Source of the DNA: CAVXHQ01 sp963761735
GTDB lineage: Bacteria; Pseudomonadota; Alphaproteobacteria; Rhodobacterales; Rhodobacteraceae
Length of the DNA stretch: 64,000 nucleotides
NCBI GenBank assembly: GCA_963761735.1
Contig: CAVXHQ010000005.1
Span: forward strand, 744,001-808,000
Direction: 5' to 3'
A program made the position numbers and the translations under genes. This document shows, piece after piece, positions 7,719 to 15,713 of the stretch (position 1 is its first letter; every line of letters starts with the position of its first letter). The notes under the pieces were generated by a model. That model had not been told where the DNA came from. It made no database searches and was given only the letters and a program-made list of their open reading frames with translations.

Positions 7719-10700
7719 ATGTGTGCCGATACCCCTCAGACGCCTGCCGAAACCGGGACGCCTGCCGAAACCGCCGACTACAAATCCACCCTGAACCTGC
7801 CGCGCACCGATTTTCCGATGCGGGCGGGCCTGCCGCAGCGCGAGCCCGACTGGCTGGCGCGCTGGGCCGACATGGACATCTACGGTCGGTTGCGCGCGAA
7901 GGCCCTCGCAGGGACGGGCAAAGACGCGGACAGCCGGACGCCGTTCACGCTGCATGACGGGCCACCCTATGCCAACGGGCACCTGCATATCGGGCACGCG
8001 CTGAACAAGATCCTCAAGGATATGGTGGTGCGCAGCCAGCAGATGCTGGGCCACGATGCGCGCTATATCCCGGGATGGGACTGCCACGGGCTGCCGATCG
8101 AATGGAAGATCGAGGAGCAGTACCGCGAGAAGGGCCTCGACAAGGACGCGGTCGACGTCGTCGATTTCCGGCAGGAATGCCGCAAGTTCGCGAGCGGCTG
8201 GGTCGATATCCAGCGCGAGGAATTCAAGCGGCTGGGCGTCACCGGCAACTGGGACGATCCGTATCTGACGATGAATTACCACGCCGAGGCGGTGATCGCG
8301 GGCGAGTTCCAGAAGTTTCTGATGAACGGGACGCTTTATCAGGGCAGCAAACCGGTGATGTGGTCGCCGGTAGAGGAAACCGCGCTGGCCGAGGCGGAGG
8401 TGGAATATGCCGACAAGGAGAGCTTTACGGTCTGGGTGAAGTTCCGGGTGTCTGGTGTAGATGCTGAACAGTACCAGCACGATTTCTTAAATCTGGACAC
8501 TTCTGTTTGGCAACGGCCTGCGGTTCTACACGACGATCCTGGTGCTGATGCCCGTCCAGACAAATCGACCGGTGAGAGATTGCTGGATGCGGCAAATTCC
8601 CCACCAACGGATCTGATCGATTCGTCTGTCGTTATATGGACTACAACCCCTTGGACTATACCATCTAACAAAGCAGTCGTTTTCGGCAAAAACATTGAAT
8701 ACGGCCTTTACGAAGTTATCGGCACGCCGGAGCAAAGTTGGACAAAAAAGGGCGACCGCTATTTGTTGGCAGATAAACTGGCTGCTGGTGTTCTTGCAAA
8801 AGCACGGTTGGAGGAGGACATGTGGCGGCGCGTGCGAGACGTACCAACCGTGGAACTTGCTGCGCTCGAGCTTTCACACCCGCTGCATGGACACGCCTCT
8901 GACGACGCGGGGTGGAACGATATCCGCGATTTCCGCGCCGCCGACTTCGTCACCGACGACGAAGGCACCGGGTTCGTGCATTGCGCGCCGAGCCACGGGA
9001 TGGAGGAGTTCGAACTGTACCGCGATCTGGGGATGCTGGAACAGGTCATCACCTACAACGTGAACCCCGACGGGCGTTTCCGCGACGATCTGCCGTTCTT
9101 TGGCGGCAAGGCGATCCTGCGCGACAAGCCGAACAAGAAGAACAAGGCGAACCCCTGGGAGGGGGATGCCAATACTGCCGTGATCGAGAAACTCGTCGAG
9201 GTCGGCGGGCTGCTGGCGCGCGGCACGATCAAGCACAGCTATCCGCACAGCTGGCGGTCCAAGGCGCCGGTGATCTACCGCAACACGCCGCAGTGGTTTG
9301 CCGCCATCGACCGGCCCGTGGGCGACGGGCTCGATACCCACGGCACCACGATCCGCGAGCGGGCACTGACCTCGATCGACCGTCTCGTGAAATGGACGCC
9401 GCAACGGGGCCGCAACCGTCTGCACGCGATGATCGAGCAGCGGCCCGACTGGGTACTGTCGCGGCAGCGCGCCTGGGGGGTGCCGCTGACCTGTTTCGTG
9501 AAAAAGGGCGCGCTGCCGACCGACGCGGATTTCCTGTTGCGCGACGACGCGGTGAACGCCCGCGTCGTGGCGGCATTCGAGGCCGAGGGGGCGGATGCGT
9601 GGTATGCCGACGGCGCCAAGGCGCGGTTCATCGGCTTGGCGGCCAACCCCGAAGACTACGATCAGGTGTTCGACATCCTCGACGTGTGGTTCGACTCTGG
9701 CTCGACCCACGCCTTCGTGCTGCGCGACCGGCCCGACGGCGCTGCCGACGGCATCGCCGACCTGTACCTCGAAGGCACCGACCAGCATCGCGGCTGGTTC
9801 CACTCGTCGCTGTTGCAGGCCTGCGGCACGCTGGGGCGCGCGCCCTATCGCGGGGTGCTGACGCATGGGTTCACGCTCGACGAAAAGGGCATGAAAATGT
9901 CCAAATCGCTCGGCAACACGATCCTGCCGGAAACCATCGTCAAACAATACGGCGCCGACATCCTGCGCCTGTGGGTTGCGCAGACGGATTACACCGCCGA
10001 CCAGCGGATCGGACCGGAAATCCTCAAGGGCGTCGCAGACAGCTATCGGCGGTTGCGCAACACGATGCGGTTCCTGCTCGGTTCGCTCGCCGATTTCAGC
10101 GAGGCCGACCGGGTGGCGCCCGCCGATATGCCCGAGCTCGAACGCTGGGTCCTGCACCGTCTGGCCGAACTGGACGAAACGGTGCGCAAGGGCTACGCCG
10201 GTTATGATTTCACCGGCGTCTTTCAGGCGGTGTTTCAGTTTGCGACGGTGGATCTGTCGGCGTTCTATTTCGACATCCGCAAGGACGCGCTGTATTGCGA
10301 CGGCGATACGGCACGGCGCCGGGCGGCGCGCACCGTCCTCGATATCCTGTTCCACCGGCTGACGACCTGGCTGGCACCGGTGCTTGTGTTCACGATGGAA
10401 GAGGTCTGGCTGGAGCGGTTTCCGGGCGATGACAGTTCCGTGCACCTTCAGGATTTCGCCGAGACCCCCGACGGTTGGCGCGACACGGCGCTGGCCGACA
10501 AGTGGGCTGTCGTGCGGCGGGTGCGCCGGGTCGTGAACGGCGCGCTGGAGCTGGCGCGGCGCGACAAGGTGATCGGCGCGAGCCTCGAGGCCGCACCGGT
10601 CGTGCATGTCACCGGGCCAGTGGCCGAGGTGCTCGCGACCGTGGCCTTCGACGATCTGTGCATCACCAGCGGCATCGAGGTGCGCGTGGACGCGGCGCCG

Positions 10701-10877
10701 TCGGAGGCGTTCCGGCTGGACGATATTTCGGATGTCGCGGTGGTATTCGACGCCGCGCGGGGCGCGAAATGTCAGCGCTGCTGGAAAATCCTGCCGGACG
10801 TGGGCAGCCACGATCACGCCGGCGTTTGCGGGCGCTGCGATGCGGCGCTGGACGCCTTCGGGGCAGTGCCGGAGTGA
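7719..10877 (+). CDS. ileS: Isoleucyl-tRNA synthetase, with a compositionally foreign block in the editing domain
   Basis: 1052 residues; charges tRNA-Ile. The class I motifs are HIGH at residues 90-93 and KMSKS at about residue 725 (near 9895). The CP1 editing domain carries the threonine-rich motif WTTTPWTIPSN (about 8637-8670), and the C-terminus has a zinc-binding CQRCWK...CGRC pair. Codon choice and G+C change sharply within about 8450-8890, inside the editing domain: 8461-8820 is 178 G+C of 360 (49%), against 75% in a flanking line such as 9301-9360. The frame stays open across both junctions. The N-terminus has an 18-bp duplication (7741-7773) giving TPAETG TPAETA. Confidence 0.97.
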   Translation: MCADTPQTPAETGTPAETADYKSTLNLPRTDFPMRAGLPQREPDWLARWADMDIYGRLRAKALAGTGKDADSRTPFTLHDGPPYANGHLHIGHALNKILKDMVVRSQQMLGHDARYIPGWDCHGLPIEWKIEEQYREKGLDKDAVDVVDFRQECRKFASGWVDIQREEFKRLGVTGNWDDPYLTMNYHAEAVIAGEFQKFLMNGTLYQGSKPVMWSPVEETALAEAEVEYADKESFTVWVKFRVSGVDAEQYQHDFLNLDTSVWQRPAVLHDDPGADARPDKSTGERLLDAANSPPTDLIDSSVVIWTTTPWTIPSNKAVVFGKNIEYGLYEVIGTPEQSWTKKGDRYLLADKLAAGVLAKARLEEDMWRRVRDVPTVELAALELSHPLHGHASDDAGWNDIRDFRAADFVTDDEGTGFVHCAPSHGMEEFELYRDLGMLEQVITYNVNPDGRFRDDLPFFGGKAILRDKPNKKNKANPWEGDANTAVIEKLVEVGGLLARGTIKHSYPHSWRSKAPVIYRNTPQWFAAIDRPVGDGLDTHGTTIRERALTSIDRLVKWTPQRGRNRLHAMIEQRPDWVLSRQRAWGVPLTCFVKKGALPTDADFLLRDDAVNARVVAAFEAEGADAWYADGAKARFIGLAANPEDYDQVFDILDVWFDSGSTHAFVLRDRPDGAADGIADLYLEGTDQHRGWFHSSLLQACGTLGRAPYRGVLTHGFTLDEKGMKMSKSLGNTILPETIVKQYGADILRLWVAQTDYTADQRIGPEILKGVADSYRRLRNTMRFLLGSLADFSEADRVAPADMPELERWVLHRLAELDETVRKGYAGYDFTGVFQAVFQFATVDLSAFYFDIRKDALYCDGDTARRRAARTVLDILFHRLTTWLAPVLVFTMEEVWLERFPGDDSSVHLQDFAETPDGWRDTALADKWAVVRRVRRVVNGALELARRDKVIGASLEAAPVVHVTGPVAEVLATVAFDDLCITSGIEVRVDAAPSEAFRLDDISDVAVVFDAARGAKCQRCWKILPDVGSHDHAGVCGRCDAALDAFGAVPE
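7741..7773 (+). repeat. 18-bp tandem duplication at the 5' end of ileS
   Basis: cgcctgccgaaaccg at 7741-7755 and again at 7759-7773, period 18 bp. It inserts a TPAET repeat into the non-conserved N-terminal tail of IleS, in frame. Confidence 0.85.
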
Positions 10878-11018
10878 CGCCTCACGCGGTGGTGCGGGCG
10901 GCCATGGCGGGCCTGCGGGCATGACGGAACGCGCGACAATGGCCTCGCGCTCGGTGACCTGACGCTGGTCATCGATGGCGGGGCGATCGTCGCGCTTGAT
11001 TGGAACGTCTCAGGCGAA

Positions 11019-11378
11019 TTGCCCAAAAGCGATCTGGCTTGTGAAGCAACGCGACAATTACAGGCGTACTTCGCAGGAAACTTGCACATTTTCAACCTGC
11101 CGCTGGCACCGCAGGTGACTTCCGCGCAGGCGCGCTTCGATGCGGCGATGTTGGCGATCCCCTACGGCGAGACGCGCACCTACGGACAGATGGCCAAGGC
11201 GCTGGGCATTTCGGCGCAGGACGCGGGGCAGCATTGCGGCGCCAACCGAATCGCGATCCTGATACCGTGCCACCGGGTTCTGGGGACCGCCAATCTGGGC
11301 GGATATTCGGGGCGTGGGGGCATCGAGACCAAGGTGGCGTTGCTGCGTCTAGAGGGGGCGGCGGGACTGTTGATCTGA
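11019..11378 (+). CDS. ogt: Methylated-DNA-[protein]-cysteine S-methyltransferase (MGMT/Ogt type), 5' end apparently frameshifted
   Basis: 119 residues as an intact frame from TTG at 11019. It transfers alkyl groups from O6-alkylguanine to its own cysteine; the acceptor is in IPCHRVLG, and 'PYGETRTYGQMAKALG' is the DNA-binding helix region. Family-like sequence (LALGDLTLVIDGGAIVALDW) continues upstream in the same frame from 11018 to about 10950 without a start codon. An ATG at 10921 or 10939 would supply 'MAS...' if one base were restored near 10948 (tcgcgctc read as tcgccgctc). Either a one-base deletion or a sequencing error has removed the natural start. The N-terminal domain is not catalytic, so the product could still work. 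Confidence 0.8.
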   Translation: MPKSDLACEATRQLQAYFAGNLHIFNLPLAPQVTSAQARFDAAMLAIPYGETRTYGQMAKALGISAQDAGQHCGANRIAILIPCHRVLGTANLGGYSGRGGIETKVALLRLEGAAGLLI

Positions 11379-11424
11379 ACGGATCGGCACGAGCGCCCGA
11401 GGGCAGTGTGCGGCGCCGATGTGG

Positions 11425-11457
11425 AGCCTCCGGCGGGGATATTTCAGGCAGGATGAT
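11425..11457. repeat. Extragenic ggatattt...gcaggatgatg element
   Basis: In the 107-bp gap between convergent ogt and pcs sits agcctccggcggggatattt followed by caggcaggatgatg. It is related to the elements at 5944-5986 and 17975-18000. Copies of this kind are common after genes in Rhodobacterales genomes (general recollection of the group, not a search). Confidence 0.4.
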
Positions 11458-11485
11458 GCGGAAGAGCGGTGCCGGTGGCGACCGC

Positions 11486-12184
11486 TCAGCCGTTCGGCCC
11501 GTGCAGCAGCTGTTGCACGGCACCCGCCGTCAGCAGGTACACCGAGGTGATCAACAGGCCCGCGTGTGCCCAGCTTTGCGGATCGAAATCCACCCAGGCG
11601 GCCCAGCCGGCGAACAGCACCCAGGCAAAGGCCATCGGCAGCGTCAGCATCCGCCAGCGTTCGGTGCGGACCGGGTGCACGAATTTGATCGGCAGGAACA
11701 TCGCCACCGCAAGGACCGTGATGATCAGCAGCATGAGCCAGTAATTGTCGACCATCGCGAACAGCACGATCACCAGCATGTTCCAGCACCCCGGAAAGCC
11801 GGAAAAGGAATTATCCTTTGTCTTCATGCGCGTATCGGCGAAGTAGAGGGCCGAGGCAAAGGTGATCACGATGATCGCGAACCAGCCGGTCCAGCCTGGC
11901 AGCAGATCGGGGTGTTTGAACAGCGCGTAGGCGGGGATGAACACATAGGTAAGATAGTCGATGATAAGGTCGAGCAGCACACCGTCGAACTCGGGCGCAT
12001 TGCGTTCGACGTCGTAGCGGCGCGCAAGCGGGCCATCGATGCCGTCCACGGCAAAGGCCACGACCAGCCACAGGAACATCATTGCCCATTCTTCCTGCAC
12101 CGCAGCGAGCATGGCGAGCATCGCGAAAACGGCGCCGGTGGCGGTGAGCAGGTGAACTGCGAGGGCTTTGTGGGCAAGTCTCAT
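11486..12184 (-). CDS. pcs: Phosphatidylcholine synthase (CDP-alcohol phosphatidyltransferase family)
   Basis: 232 residues from the ATG giving MRLAHKALAVHLLTATGAVFA. An integral membrane enzyme of about eight helices with the CDP-alcohol phosphotransferase motif D-G-x2-A-R-x8-G-x3-D-x3-D (DGIDGPLARRYD...FDGVLLDLIIDY). The length, the 'FADTRMKTKDNSFSGFPGCWN' segment and a Rhodobacterales background fit Pcs, which condenses choline with CDP-diacylglycerol to make phosphatidylcholine directly. The open frame has 17 more codons upstream without family similarity. Confidence 0.9.
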   Translation of the reverse strand: MRLAHKALAVHLLTATGAVFAMLAMLAAVQEEWAMMFLWLVVAFAVDGIDGPLARRYDVERNAPEFDGVLLDLIIDYLTYVFIPAYALFKHPDLLPGWTGWFAIIVITFASALYFADTRMKTKDNSFSGFPGCWNMLVIVLFAMVDNYWLMLLIITVLAVAMFLPIKFVHPVRTERWRMLTLPMAFAWVLFAGWAAWVDFDPQSWAHAGLLITSVYLLTAGAVQQLLHGPNG

Positions 12185-12260
12185 GCCGCTTTCATGACGC
12201 AAAGGCCGCTGCTGGGCAATCGCTTTGGCGCGCATGTTGACGTCCAGGGGACGCGCTGCG

Positions 12261-13199
12261 CTAGGCCTTGGGGTGCGCGCGGTCGTAGACCTCCATCAGC
12301 CGGGCGGCGTCGACGGCGGTGTACCCTTGCGTCGTCGACAGGCTCGCGTGGCCGAGCAGTTCCTGGATCGCGCGCAGATCGCCCCCCGCACCCAGCAGGT
12401 GGGTGGCAAAGGAATGGCGCAGCGCGTGGGGCGTGGCAGTGGCCGGCAGGCCAAGTTGCAGGCGCGCCTGTTCCATCACCTTCTGGATGGCGCGCGGATT
12501 CAGGCGGCCGCCGCGCTGGCCGCGAAACACCGGGGCATCCGGGTCACGGGGGAACGGCGCAATTTTAAGATAGGCGTCGACCGCGTCGCGCGCCGCCGCG
12601 ATCACCGGCACGACGCGCTCCTTGCCGCCCTTGCCGCGGATCACGACCGACGCGCCAAGCGGCACCTGTGCCCCCGTCAGCCCCAGCGCCTCGGAAATCC
12701 GCAAACCGCAACCATAGAGCAGCGTGACCACGGCGGCGTCGCGGGCGGCGACCCAGGGCTCGGACGCCTGTACCTCGACCCGGGTCAGCATCGCGCGCGC
12801 GCCCGCGATATCGAGCGGGCGTGGCAGCTTCTTTTGAAACTTCGGCGAACGGGTCGACAGGACGGCCGTCGGCTCGAATCCCTCGCGCTCGGACAGCCAG
12901 CGATAGAAGGTTTTCACCGCCGACAGCGCACGGGCGAGCGACCGCGCGGTCAACCCGCGCCCCCGCTCATGCGCCATCCAGGCGCGCATGTCCGACACGC
13001 CGATTTGCGCCAGTGGACCAAGGCCCTGTGCGGCACCGTGATGCTGACCCATGAACGCCAGAAATCCCAGCACGTCCGTCTGATAGGCCTTGATCGTATT
13101 GTCCGCCGCGCCGTTCAGCGCCCGCTCATGGTCGAGCCATCGCGCAAGGCTGTGCGTCAGGGCCGGTGCGATACCGCCACAGGTCCCCGCTCCGCTCAT
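12261..13199 (-). CDS. xerC: Tyrosine recombinase XerC
   Basis: 312 residues. The N-terminal SAM-like core-binding domain (SLARWLDHERALNGAADNT) is followed by the catalytic domain. All catalytic residues are visible: R in GCGLRISEALG, K in RGKGGKERVVP, H-x-x-R in HALRHSFATH, H in LGHASL and the nucleophile Y in TTQGYT. With XerD it resolves chromosome dimers at dif during division. Its start overlaps the stop of the upstream DUF484 gene by 4 nt, an arrangement usual for this family. Confidence 0.95.
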   Translation of the reverse strand: MSGAGTCGGIAPALTHSLARWLDHERALNGAADNTIKAYQTDVLGFLAFMGQHHGAAQGLGPLAQIGVSDMRAWMAHERGRGLTARSLARALSAVKTFYRWLSEREGFEPTAVLSTRSPKFQKKLPRPLDIAGARAMLTRVEVQASEPWVAARDAAVVTLLYGCGLRISEALGLTGAQVPLGASVVIRGKGGKERVVPVIAAARDAVDAYLKIAPFPRDPDAPVFRGQRGGRLNPRAIQKVMEQARLQLGLPATATPHALRHSFATHLLGAGGDLRAIQELLGHASLSTTQGYTAVDAARLMEVYDRAHPKA

Positions 13200-13927
13200 G
13201 CGCCGTGCGTCAGCCAGCGGCGCATTGCCCGTTCGACGATACCGGCAAAAAACGCCATCAGATCGGGCCCCTGTTGCGGCGCGAATAGCTGCGGATCCTC
13301 GGATCCCATGACCAGCATCGCGGGCAGGCGGCCTTCGCCGAGATCGAGTTTCAGGCAGGCCTCGGACTGAATGTACTGCGCCTTGTCACCGTAGACCGCA
13401 TCCGTATCGGGGCGGGTCTGGCGCAATGTCACCTGTCGGACCGGCAGATTGCGGCCCATGGTGATGTAGGTGTCCACCGTGCCGGGTGCGACGATTTCGA
13501 GGACATCGCCCAGCTTTGCGGTCACGTCGTCCTCGGACGCGGTGGCGGATTCAAGAACCATGCGGATCACGTCGACGCGCAGGATGTCGGCGACCTCGGT
13601 TTCGAGGACAAGCAGGAAATTTGCAAATTTCACCGGCTCGAGCAGACGCAGAACCGCCCTGTGGATCTGATTCGTGCCGGCGAGGTTGTCATAGGCCGCG
13701 GCGATCACCGAGCGGTGCGTGTCTTCGAGACGGTCGAGTCGCGCCTCCAGTCGCTCCATCGCGATGCCGCGCAGATCGACGATGTTGTTGCCCATCGCCT
13801 TTTCGTTCGCCGTGACCAGCGCGCGCATGATGCCGGTGTCGTCGAGGACGACATCGGGATCGGCAATCAGTTTGTCACGCAGGCCCGCATCCATCGGGCC
13901 CGCTTCTTGGGGGGAAATACTGCTCAT
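13196..13927 (-). CDS. DUF484 family protein
   Basis: 243 residues from the ATG at 13927, which has gacgagg upstream; an ATG 30 nt earlier is possible. Acidic N-terminus, a coiled segment (MERLEARLDRLEDTHRSVIAAAYDN) and a GAF-like C-terminal half ending 'AFFAGIVERAMRRWL'. DUF484 genes are commonly found directly before xerC, as here with a 4-nt overlap, but their function is not established. Confidence 0.9.
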   Translation of the reverse strand: MSSISPQEAGPMDAGLRDKLIADPDVVLDDTGIMRALVTANEKAMGNNIVDLRGIAMERLEARLDRLEDTHRSVIAAAYDNLAGTNQIHRAVLRLLEPVKFANFLLVLETEVADILRVDVIRMVLESATASEDDVTAKLGDVLEIVAPGTVDTYITMGRNLPVRQVTLRQTRPDTDAVYGDKAQYIQSEACLKLDLGEGRLPAMLVMGSEDPQLFAPQQGPDLMAFFAGIVERAMRRWLTHGA

Positions 13928-14094
13928 GTGCCTCGTCTCGGGTTTGGCGCGCCTCATTGGCGGACGCGGTTACCCCATTATCGGAGAGAGGGTGCGGTGC
14001 AGGCAAGCGTTTCGTGCCGCAATCTGTGGATAATCACGCGCGCTGTGGCGTTTCGGTCCGGTCCCGCCGGGCGCGGAGGCCCGTCCCCGCCGCC

Positions 14095-14124
14095 CGCCGC
14101 CCTCCGCCCCGCCGCCCTCCGCCC
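14095..14124. repeat. Perfect 15-bp tandem duplication in the fsa-DUF484 gap
   Basis: cgccgccctccgccc at 14095-14109 and repeated exactly at 14110-14124. It is intergenic, downstream of the fructose-6-phosphate aldolase-like gene. No coding role. Confidence 0.85.
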
Positions 14125-14198
14125 CGTCGACAGCAGGGGCAGGGGCCCGTGGCCACAGGGCGCGCGAAAGCCGCACCCTGCGACGGTGACAGGCAGGA

Positions 14199-14852
14199 TC
14201 AGACGATCTTCTGACCGGTCTTTGCCCAATCCTTCATGAACTGGTCGAGGCCCTTGTCGGTGAGGACATGATTTGCCATCGCCTTGATCACGCTTGCCGG
14301 TGCCGTCGCCACGTCGGCGCCGACCTTGGCACATTCGCTCATGTGGTTGGCGGACCGGATCGATGCCGCGAGGATCTGCGTCGAGAAGCCGTAGTTGTCG
14401 TAGATCGTGCGGATATCGTGGATAAGTTCCATGCCGTCGATGTTCAGATCGTCGAGCCGCCCGATGAACGGCGAGATGAACGTGGCCCCCGCCTTGGCCG
14501 CCAGCAGCGCCTGATTGGCCGTGAAGCACAGGGTGACGTTAACCATATTACCCTCGCCCGACAGCACCTTGCAGGTTTTCAGGCCGTCCCAGGTCAGCGG
14601 CACCTTGACGGCGATGTTCTCGGCAATCGCGGCCAGCTTGCGGCCTTCGGCGATCATCTCGTCGGCGGTCAGGGCGGTGACTTCGGCGGAAACCGGGCCA
14701 TCGACGATCTCGCAGATCTCCGTGATCACCTCGAGGATATCGCGTCCCGATTTCAGGATCAGCGAGGGGTTCGTGGTCACGCCGTCGACCATACCCAGAT
14801 CGTCAAGCTCGCGGATCTGGTCGATCTCGGCGGTATCTACGAAGAATTTCAT
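14199..14852 (-). CDS. fsa: Transaldolase-like fructose-6-phosphate aldolase
   Basis: 217 residues from MKFFVDTAEIDQIREL, the standard start of the short transaldolase/FSA family. The Schiff-base lysine is in ENIAVKVPLTWDG, with VTTNPSL and 'GATFISPFIGRLDD' as further signatures. In the family it cleaves fructose-6-phosphate to dihydroxyacetone and glyceraldehyde-3-phosphate or acts as a transaldolase; sequence alone does not separate these. It is divergent from the lysE-priA pair. The 21 codons upstream of the ATG have no family similarity. Confidence 0.92.
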   Translation of the reverse strand: MKFFVDTAEIDQIRELDDLGMVDGVTTNPSLILKSGRDILEVITEICEIVDGPVSAEVTALTADEMIAEGRKLAAIAENIAVKVPLTWDGLKTCKVLSGEGNMVNVTLCFTANQALLAAKAGATFISPFIGRLDDLNIDGMELIHDIRTIYDNYGFSTQILAASIRSANHMSECAKVGADVATAPASVIKAMANHVLTDKGLDQFMKDWAKTGQKIV

Positions 14853-15077
14853 GGGGTTGCTCCTGTATAGGGTGTCGTGTCGGGGATATGCCGGGTGGGT
14901 CCGGCGCTTGTGCAATGTCTAACCCAGTTGACCGCGCGCTTAAAGGCGGTTTGAAACCCAGAAAGACGGCCGGGTTGAAACCGGGGCAGGTTTGGCGCCT
15001 TCTTTGCCCCGGACATCCCAATCCAGACGCCCGACGCCCGATACACGCCCCGACACGCAACCGCAGGATACCGCCCC

Positions 15078-15710
15078 ATGGACCTTTCGCTCTGGCTCAC
15101 TTTCGTTCTGGCGTCCGGCGTGCTGCTGATCGTTCCCGGCCCGACGATCCTGCTGGTGTTGAGCTATGGGCTCAGTCAGGGCCGCCGCACCGCTCTGGCG
15201 AGTGCTGCCGGTGTCGCGCTTGGCGACGCGGTGGCGATGACCTGTTCGCTGGCGGGGCTGGGGACGCTGGTGCTGGCCTCGGCCACATTGTTCACGGTTC
15301 TGAAATGGATCGGGGCGGTCTATCTGGTCTGGATGGGGATCGGCATGATCCGGTCGGCGGCGGGCGCCGGCGGTGCCGGACCGGCGCCCGCCGTCGCGGC
15401 CGTCCCCGCGCGCGCGGTGTTCCGCCATGCGGCCACGGTGACGGCGCTGAACCCCAAATCAATCGTGTTCTTCATCGCCTTCGTGCCGCAGTTCATCCGC
15501 CCCGACGCGCCGCTTGTGCCGCAGTTCGCAATCCTGATCGCCACCTTCGTGGGGCTTGCCACGCTCAACGCGCTGACCTTCGCCCTCGCTGCGGACCTGA
15601 TGCGCCGCCAGATCCGGCGGCCCGCGGTGCTGGTCTGGCTGCAGCGGCTCGGCGGGAGCGTGCTGGTGGCGATGGGCGTGGTGACGGCGGGCCTGCGCCG
15701 TGCGGCCTGA
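15078..15710 (+). CDS. LysE/RhtB family amino-acid exporter
   Basis: 210 residues with six predicted transmembrane helices. The N-terminal segment 'VLLIVPGPTILLVLSYGLSQGRR' carries the LysE-family GP-x5-L...G-x2-G signature, and 'KWIGAVYLVWMGIGMIRSA' and 'NPKSIVFFIAFVPQFI' are also typical. Inner-membrane efflux of amino acids or related metabolites; the substrate is unknown. It ends 3 nt before priA and probably shares its transcript. Confidence 0.9.
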   Translation: MDLSLWLTFVLASGVLLIVPGPTILLVLSYGLSQGRRTALASAAGVALGDAVAMTCSLAGLGTLVLASATLFTVLKWIGAVYLVWMGIGMIRSAAGAGGAGPAPAVAAVPARAVFRHAATVTALNPKSIVFFIAFVPQFIRPDAPLVPQFAILIATFVGLATLNALTFALAADLMRRQIRRPAVLVWLQRLGGSVLVAMGVVTAGLRRAA

Positions 15711-15713
15711 GCG

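Noticed and set aside
8874..10922. 682-codon minus-strand frame opposite ileS
   Set aside because: Antisense of ileS; composition typical of shadow frames.
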